Shown in pieces: positions 43,649 to 46,724 of a stretch of 46,724 bases of DNA (the first letter of the stretch is position 1; each line of letters starts with the position of its first letter). The stretch lies in the NCBI GenBank assembly GCA_002493945.1, contig DLAL01000071.1, positions 46,802-93,525 of the forward strand. The letters run 5' to 3'. The position numbers and the translations under genes were made by a program. The notes under the pieces were generated by a model. It saw nothing but the letters and a program-made list of their open reading frames with translations, did not search any database and was not told the DNA's origin. Source of the DNA: Porphyromonadaceae bacterium UBA7048 (lineage in GTDB: Bacteria; Bacteroidota; Bacteroidia; Bacteroidales; Muribaculaceae).

Positions 43649-44215
43649 TTATTTCAGTTCGTAGAGGGGGATGTCCACCAGGCGGATATTGAAGCGGAGA
43701 TTGGAGTAGGGGAGTATCGCACCCATATTCTGTGTGCCGTAGGCCACGTCATAGGGCAGGATGACCTCCACGGTGTCGCCGCAGTGCATCTGCGAGAGCG
43801 CTATGTTCCAGCCTGACACCACTTCGTTGAGCTTGGTGCGGTATATTCCCTTGGCTCCGTAGGCGGTGACGTTGGTCGACGAGTCGACCGGAGTTCCGTC
43901 GTAGAGGTGCAGCTCATAGCGCACGTCGATGGTGCTGTTGTAGAGCGGCGAGAGCTTGTCGGCGTTCTCCGCGGGGTCGTTGAAGTAGTGCATCAGCACG
44001 TAGGTGGCCGGATTCCAGTTGGGGATGACCATCTGGTAGTACGGCGTACCATCGGGATTGGTGCGCTGCTTCATCTCCTCGAGCCATTCGTTGTTGGCCT
44101 CGCGCCAGTCTGCGTATTTGTTCCACGAGGTCTCGTCGTCGTCGGTGCAACCGGTGGTGACGGTCAGACCGGTCAGGGCGGCGAAAGCCGCTATGATAGG
44201 AATCAGCTTTTTCAT
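43649..44215 (-). CDS. FKBP-type peptidyl-prolyl isomerase-like lipoprotein
   Basis: A 188-aa lipoprotein with lipobox VTTGC (Cys23) followed by an acidic stretch (TDDDET). The C-terminal half is an FKBP-like domain: VRYELHLYDGTPVDSST, VVSGWNIALSQMHCGDTVEV, LPYDVAYGTQNMGAILPYSN and LRFNIRLVDI. It probably assists folding of exported proteins at the membrane or outer membrane; whether the isomerase site is active is uncertain. It is the last gene of the glyQS-lemA-FKBP operon, 2 bp after lemA. Confidence 0.88.
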   Translation of the reverse strand: MKKLIPIIAAFAALTGLTVTTGCTDDDETSWNKYADWREANNEWLEEMKQRTNPDGTPYYQMVIPNWNPATYVLMHYFNDPAENADKLSPLYNSTIDVRYELHLYDGTPVDSSTNVTAYGAKGIYRTKLNEVVSGWNIALSQMHCGDTVEVILPYDVAYGTQNMGAILPYSNLRFNIRLVDIPLYELK

Positions 44216-44217
44216 TC

Positions 44218-44838
44218 TCAGAACTGTACTTTAGGGGCCTGTGCGGCAGCTGCGTCGGCGGCGAACTGCGGTTTGGCGGTGAAGCCGAACATTCCGGCCC
44301 AGATGTTGGCAGGGAAGCGTTTTACGGCTACGTTGTACTCCTTGACCACATCGGTGTAGCGGCCGCGCTCGGTGGCGATGCGGTTCTCCGTGCCTTCAAG
44401 CTGCGTCTGGAGGTCGGCGAACTGCGCCTGAGCCTTGAGGTCGGGATAAGCCTCGCGCACGGCGTTGACGTAGATGCTCAGCGCCTTGTTGAGGTCCTGC
44501 TGGGCGGCGGTGTACTTCTCGAAGGCCTGGGCGTCGGCAGGCGATGCCGCTCCCTCGAGACCCTTGGCCTGGTTGTAGGCGTCGGAGAGTCCGGCGCGCG
44601 CGCGGGTCACGTTCTCGAAGGTGCTGCTCTCGTGCTCGGCATAGCCCTTGACAGTCTCGACGAGGTTGGGAATGAGGTCCATTCGGCGCTGATACTGCAC
44701 CTCGACCTTGCTCCATGCCTGGTCGACGTCCTGCTCGAGGGTGACCATGGAGTTGTAGGCGCTCTTGCCGCTGACGAACAGTGCGATGACGAGCACAGCG
44801 ATGACGCCTAATACGATATAACTTTTCTTCATTTTCAT
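44218..44838 (-). CDS. lemA: LemA family protein
   Basis: A 206-aa membrane-anchored helical protein. An N-terminal membrane segment (about 6-24: YIVLGVIAVLVIALFVSG) is followed by the LemA signature YNSMVTLEQDVDQAWSKVEV and QRRMDLIPNLVETVKGYAEHE, then long helices. It ends in FPANIWAGMFGFTAKPQF, which is typical for the family. The exact function is unknown; LemA proteins are extra-cytoplasmic helical bundles. It lies 41 bp downstream of glyQS and 2 bp upstream of the FKBP-like gene. Confidence 0.95.
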   Translation of the reverse strand: MKMKKSYIVLGVIAVLVIALFVSGKSAYNSMVTLEQDVDQAWSKVEVQYQRRMDLIPNLVETVKGYAEHESSTFENVTRARAGLSDAYNQAKGLEGAASPADAQAFEKYTAAQQDLNKALSIYVNAVREAYPDLKAQAQFADLQTQLEGTENRIATERGRYTDVVKEYNVAVKRFPANIWAGMFGFTAKPQFAADAAAAQAPKVQF

Positions 44839-44879
44839 ATATAGGGGGATAGTGAGGAGAGTGGGACGTCTCCCCTTGA

Positions 44880-46424
44880 TTAGCGGAGTTTGCGGAGGAG
44901 CGAAGCAAGGCTTACGCGGTCATGGATGAGGGCGTGGAGGTCGGCTATGTTCACGCGGGTCTGCTCCATCGAGTCGCGTTCGCGCAGGGTGACGGTGTTG
45001 TCCTCGAGCGTCTGGTGGTCGACGGTGATGCAGAAGGGTGTGCCGATGGCGTCCTGACGGCGGTAGCGCTTGCCGATGGCGTCTTTTTCCTCATAGTGTG
45101 TGGCGAAGTCGAACTTGAGTTCGTCGACGATTTCGCGTGCCTTCTCGGGCAGGCCGTCCTTGCGGACGAGAGGCAGCACGGCGCACTTCACGGGAGCGAG
45201 GGGTGCGGGGAGGTGGAGCACCACGCGGGTGTCGCCGCCGGGGAGCTGCTCTTCCTCATAGCTCGAGCAGAGGACGCTGAGGAACATGCGGTCCACGCCG
45301 ATGGAGGTCTCGATGACGTAGGGCACGTAGCTTTCGTTCAGCTCGGGGTCGAAGTACTGTATCTTCTTGCCCGAGTATTTCTCGTGCTGCGAGAGGTCGA
45401 AGTTGGTGCGCGAGTGTATGCCTTCCACTTCCTTGAATCCGAAGGGCATGCGGAACTCGATGTCCGTGGCGGCGTTGGCGTAGTGGGCCAGCTTCTCGTG
45501 GTCGTGGTAGCGGTACTTCTCGTTGCCCAGACCGAGAGCCTTGTGCCACTTCAGGCGCCATTCCTTCCACTGGTTGAACCAGCGGAGCTCTTCGCCGGGA
45601 CGAACGAAGAACTGCATCTCCATCTGCTCGAACTCGCGCATGCGGAAGATGAACTGACGTGCTACGATTTCGTTGCGGAATGCCTTGCCTATCTGCGCGA
45701 TGCCGAAGGGGATGCGCATGCGGCCGGTCTTCTGCACGTTGAGGTAGTTCACGAAGATGCCCTGAGCGGTCTCGGGACGGAGATATACGGTCATCGAGCC
45801 GTCGGCGGTCGAGCCCATCTCGGTCTTGAACATGAGGTTGAACTGGCGTACTTCTGTCCAGTTCTTGGTGCCGGAGATAGGACATACGATTTCTTCGTCG
45901 ATGATGATCTGACGGAGCTCGTCGAGATTGTTGGCGTTCATCGCATCGGAGAAGCGCTGGTGCAGAGCGTCCCGGTGAGCCTGATGCTCAAGCACGCGGG
46001 CGTTGGTGGCGCGGAACTGAGCTTCGTCGAACGAGTCGCCGAAGCGCTTGGCAGCCTTGGCCACTTCCTTGGCGATTTTGTCGTCGATTTTCGCTATCTG
46101 CTCTTCGATAAGCACGTCTGCGCGGTAGCGCTTCTTGGAGTCGCGGTTATCGATCAGAGGATCGTTGAACGCGTCCACGTGGCCCGATGCCTTCCAGATG
46201 GTGGGGTGCATGAAGATGGCCGAGTCGATGCCCACGATGTTCTCGTGGAGGAGAGTCATGGCGTCCCACCAGTAGCGTTTGATATTGTTCTTGAGTTCTA
46301 CGCCGTTCTGGCCGTAGTCATAGACAGCCGAAAGACCGTCGTAAATTTCACTGGAGGGAAAGACGAAACCGTACTCCTTGGCGTGGGATACGATTTTCTT
46401 GAATACATCGTCTTGCTGTGCCAT
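44880..46424 (-). CDS. glyQS: glycine--tRNA ligase, single-chain (alpha2) type
   Basis: A 514-aa class II aminoacyl-tRNA synthetase of the dimeric type that is also found in eukaryotes and archaea. The start (VSHAKEYGFVFPSSEIYDGL) is diagnostic. Motif 2 is FRNEIVARQFIFRMREFEQ with MQFF, and motif 3 is SIGVDRMFLSVL. The anticodon-binding domain at the C-terminus begins near LPAPLAPVKCAVLPL. The length is slightly above the shortest bacterial forms. It is the first gene of a minus-strand operon with lemA and the FKBP-like lipoprotein gene. Confidence 0.97.
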   Translation of the reverse strand: MAQQDDVFKKIVSHAKEYGFVFPSSEIYDGLSAVYDYGQNGVELKNNIKRYWWDAMTLLHENIVGIDSAIFMHPTIWKASGHVDAFNDPLIDNRDSKKRYRADVLIEEQIAKIDDKIAKEVAKAAKRFGDSFDEAQFRATNARVLEHQAHRDALHQRFSDAMNANNLDELRQIIIDEEIVCPISGTKNWTEVRQFNLMFKTEMGSTADGSMTVYLRPETAQGIFVNYLNVQKTGRMRIPFGIAQIGKAFRNEIVARQFIFRMREFEQMEMQFFVRPGEELRWFNQWKEWRLKWHKALGLGNEKYRYHDHEKLAHYANAATDIEFRMPFGFKEVEGIHSRTNFDLSQHEKYSGKKIQYFDPELNESYVPYVIETSIGVDRMFLSVLCSSYEEEQLPGGDTRVVLHLPAPLAPVKCAVLPLVRKDGLPEKAREIVDELKFDFATHYEEKDAIGKRYRRQDAIGTPFCITVDHQTLEDNTVTLRERDSMEQTRVNIADLHALIHDRVSLASLLRKLR

Positions 46425-46474
46425 TGTATTGTCTGTTATGTTATCGTATTTCTGTTAATATTCTATATTAATGT

Positions 46475-46483
46475 GCAAAGGTA
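46475..46483 (-). promoter_or_regulatory. -7 box of the glyQS operon
   Basis: The minus strand reads TACCTTTGC, a perfect TAnnTTTG match about 50 bp upstream of the glyQS start. The -33 element is unclear. Confidence 0.6.
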
Positions 46484-46639
46484 CGCATTATTGCTTAAAT
46501 AACGGGCATGTCAGCATTAAAAACACTTAAAACGCCGGCGTCCTTTCGGACGGCGCCTGAAAGCCGTACGTGCAAAGTGCAGCAACACAGAGCGTTGCGG
46601 AAAAGGTTGCAAATTTGTGCGAAAAAATTGCGTTAAAAA

Positions 46640-46671
46640 TTTGGTCAGTTCGCCAAAAGTGACTAACTTTG
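46640..46671 (+). promoter_or_regulatory. promoter of the tRNA gene at the window edge
   Basis: TTTGG at 46640-46644 and TAACTTTG at 46664-46671 are 19 bp apart, an almost ideal Bacteroides promoter. It ends 33 bp before the tRNA 5' end. Confidence 0.75.
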
Positions 46672-46704
46672 CATCGCAATTGAGGAAAGACAGTTGCCTA
46701 CCAT

Positions 46705-46724
46705 GCGAAAATAGCTCAGTTGGT
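46705..46724 (+). tRNA. 5' end of a tRNA gene, cut by the window edge
   Basis: The last 20 bases, GCGAAAATAGCTCAGTTGGT, match the acceptor strand, positions 8-9 and the D-arm start (AGCTCAGTTGGT) of a bacterial tRNA. The anticodon lies outside the window, so the amino acid cannot be named. Confidence 0.85.

Overview
The window looks like chromosomal DNA from a GC-rich member of the Bacteroidales, most plausibly a gut Muribaculaceae-type bacterium. The reasons are a SusC/SusD glycan-uptake locus with a SusR-like regulator, the FtsX-DUF3098-UppP-TruB-QueA gene order typical of Bacteroidetes, promoters of the Bacteroides type (TTTG or TTGAC near -33 and TAnnTTTG near -7), few Shine-Dalgarno sequences, and many exported proteins with a C-terminal sorting-tail motif. 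The family assignment is inferred from gene content; no 16S gene is present.

Layout. 0.04-1.5 kb: an HxlR regulator divergent from a SnoaL-like protein and a cupin. 1.6-3.8 kb: an AI-2E-type permease and MltG on the minus strand. 4-10.3 kb: a plus-strand housekeeping run with ftsX, a DUF3098 gene, uppP, truB, queA, two metallo-beta-lactamase-fold hydrolases and a DUF2156 protein. It ends at a hairpin shared with a minus-strand pair (a 64-aa membrane protein and an OmpH-like lipoprotein). 11.4-16.5 kb: pepD and an exported muramidase converge on uvrA. The 429-bp gap upstream of uvrA holds an unusual array of three palindromic repeats.

16.9-33.8 kb is an alpha-glucan-type polysaccharide utilisation locus. 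It runs from a membrane SusR-like regulator through SusC, SusD, a four-module SusE/F-like lipoprotein, a GH27-like (clan GH-D) lipoprotein and a SusB-like GH97 alpha-glucosidase with all inverting-type catalytic glutamates, to a second SusE/F-like protein with its own -7 box. A GH13 amylase lies at the far end on the other strand. A perR-rubrerythrin operon sits between the SusF-like gene and the amylase, and its promoter overlaps a good Per-box match. Together these genes would bind starch or a branched/alpha-1,6 glucan at the surface, cut it, import it through SusCD and finish it with GH97.

34-42 kb: three large exported proteins follow, namely an unrecognised 625-aa protein of lower GC, a subtilisin-family protease and a 1226-aa leucine-rich-repeat protein built from three ~350-residue modules. 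These three, the SusF-like protein and the GH13 enzyme all end in a type-A-like C-terminal sorting tail. 42.2-46.7 kb: a short malic enzyme, then a minus-strand glyQS-lemA-FKBP operon, and the first 20 bases of a tRNA behind a strong promoter at the window edge.
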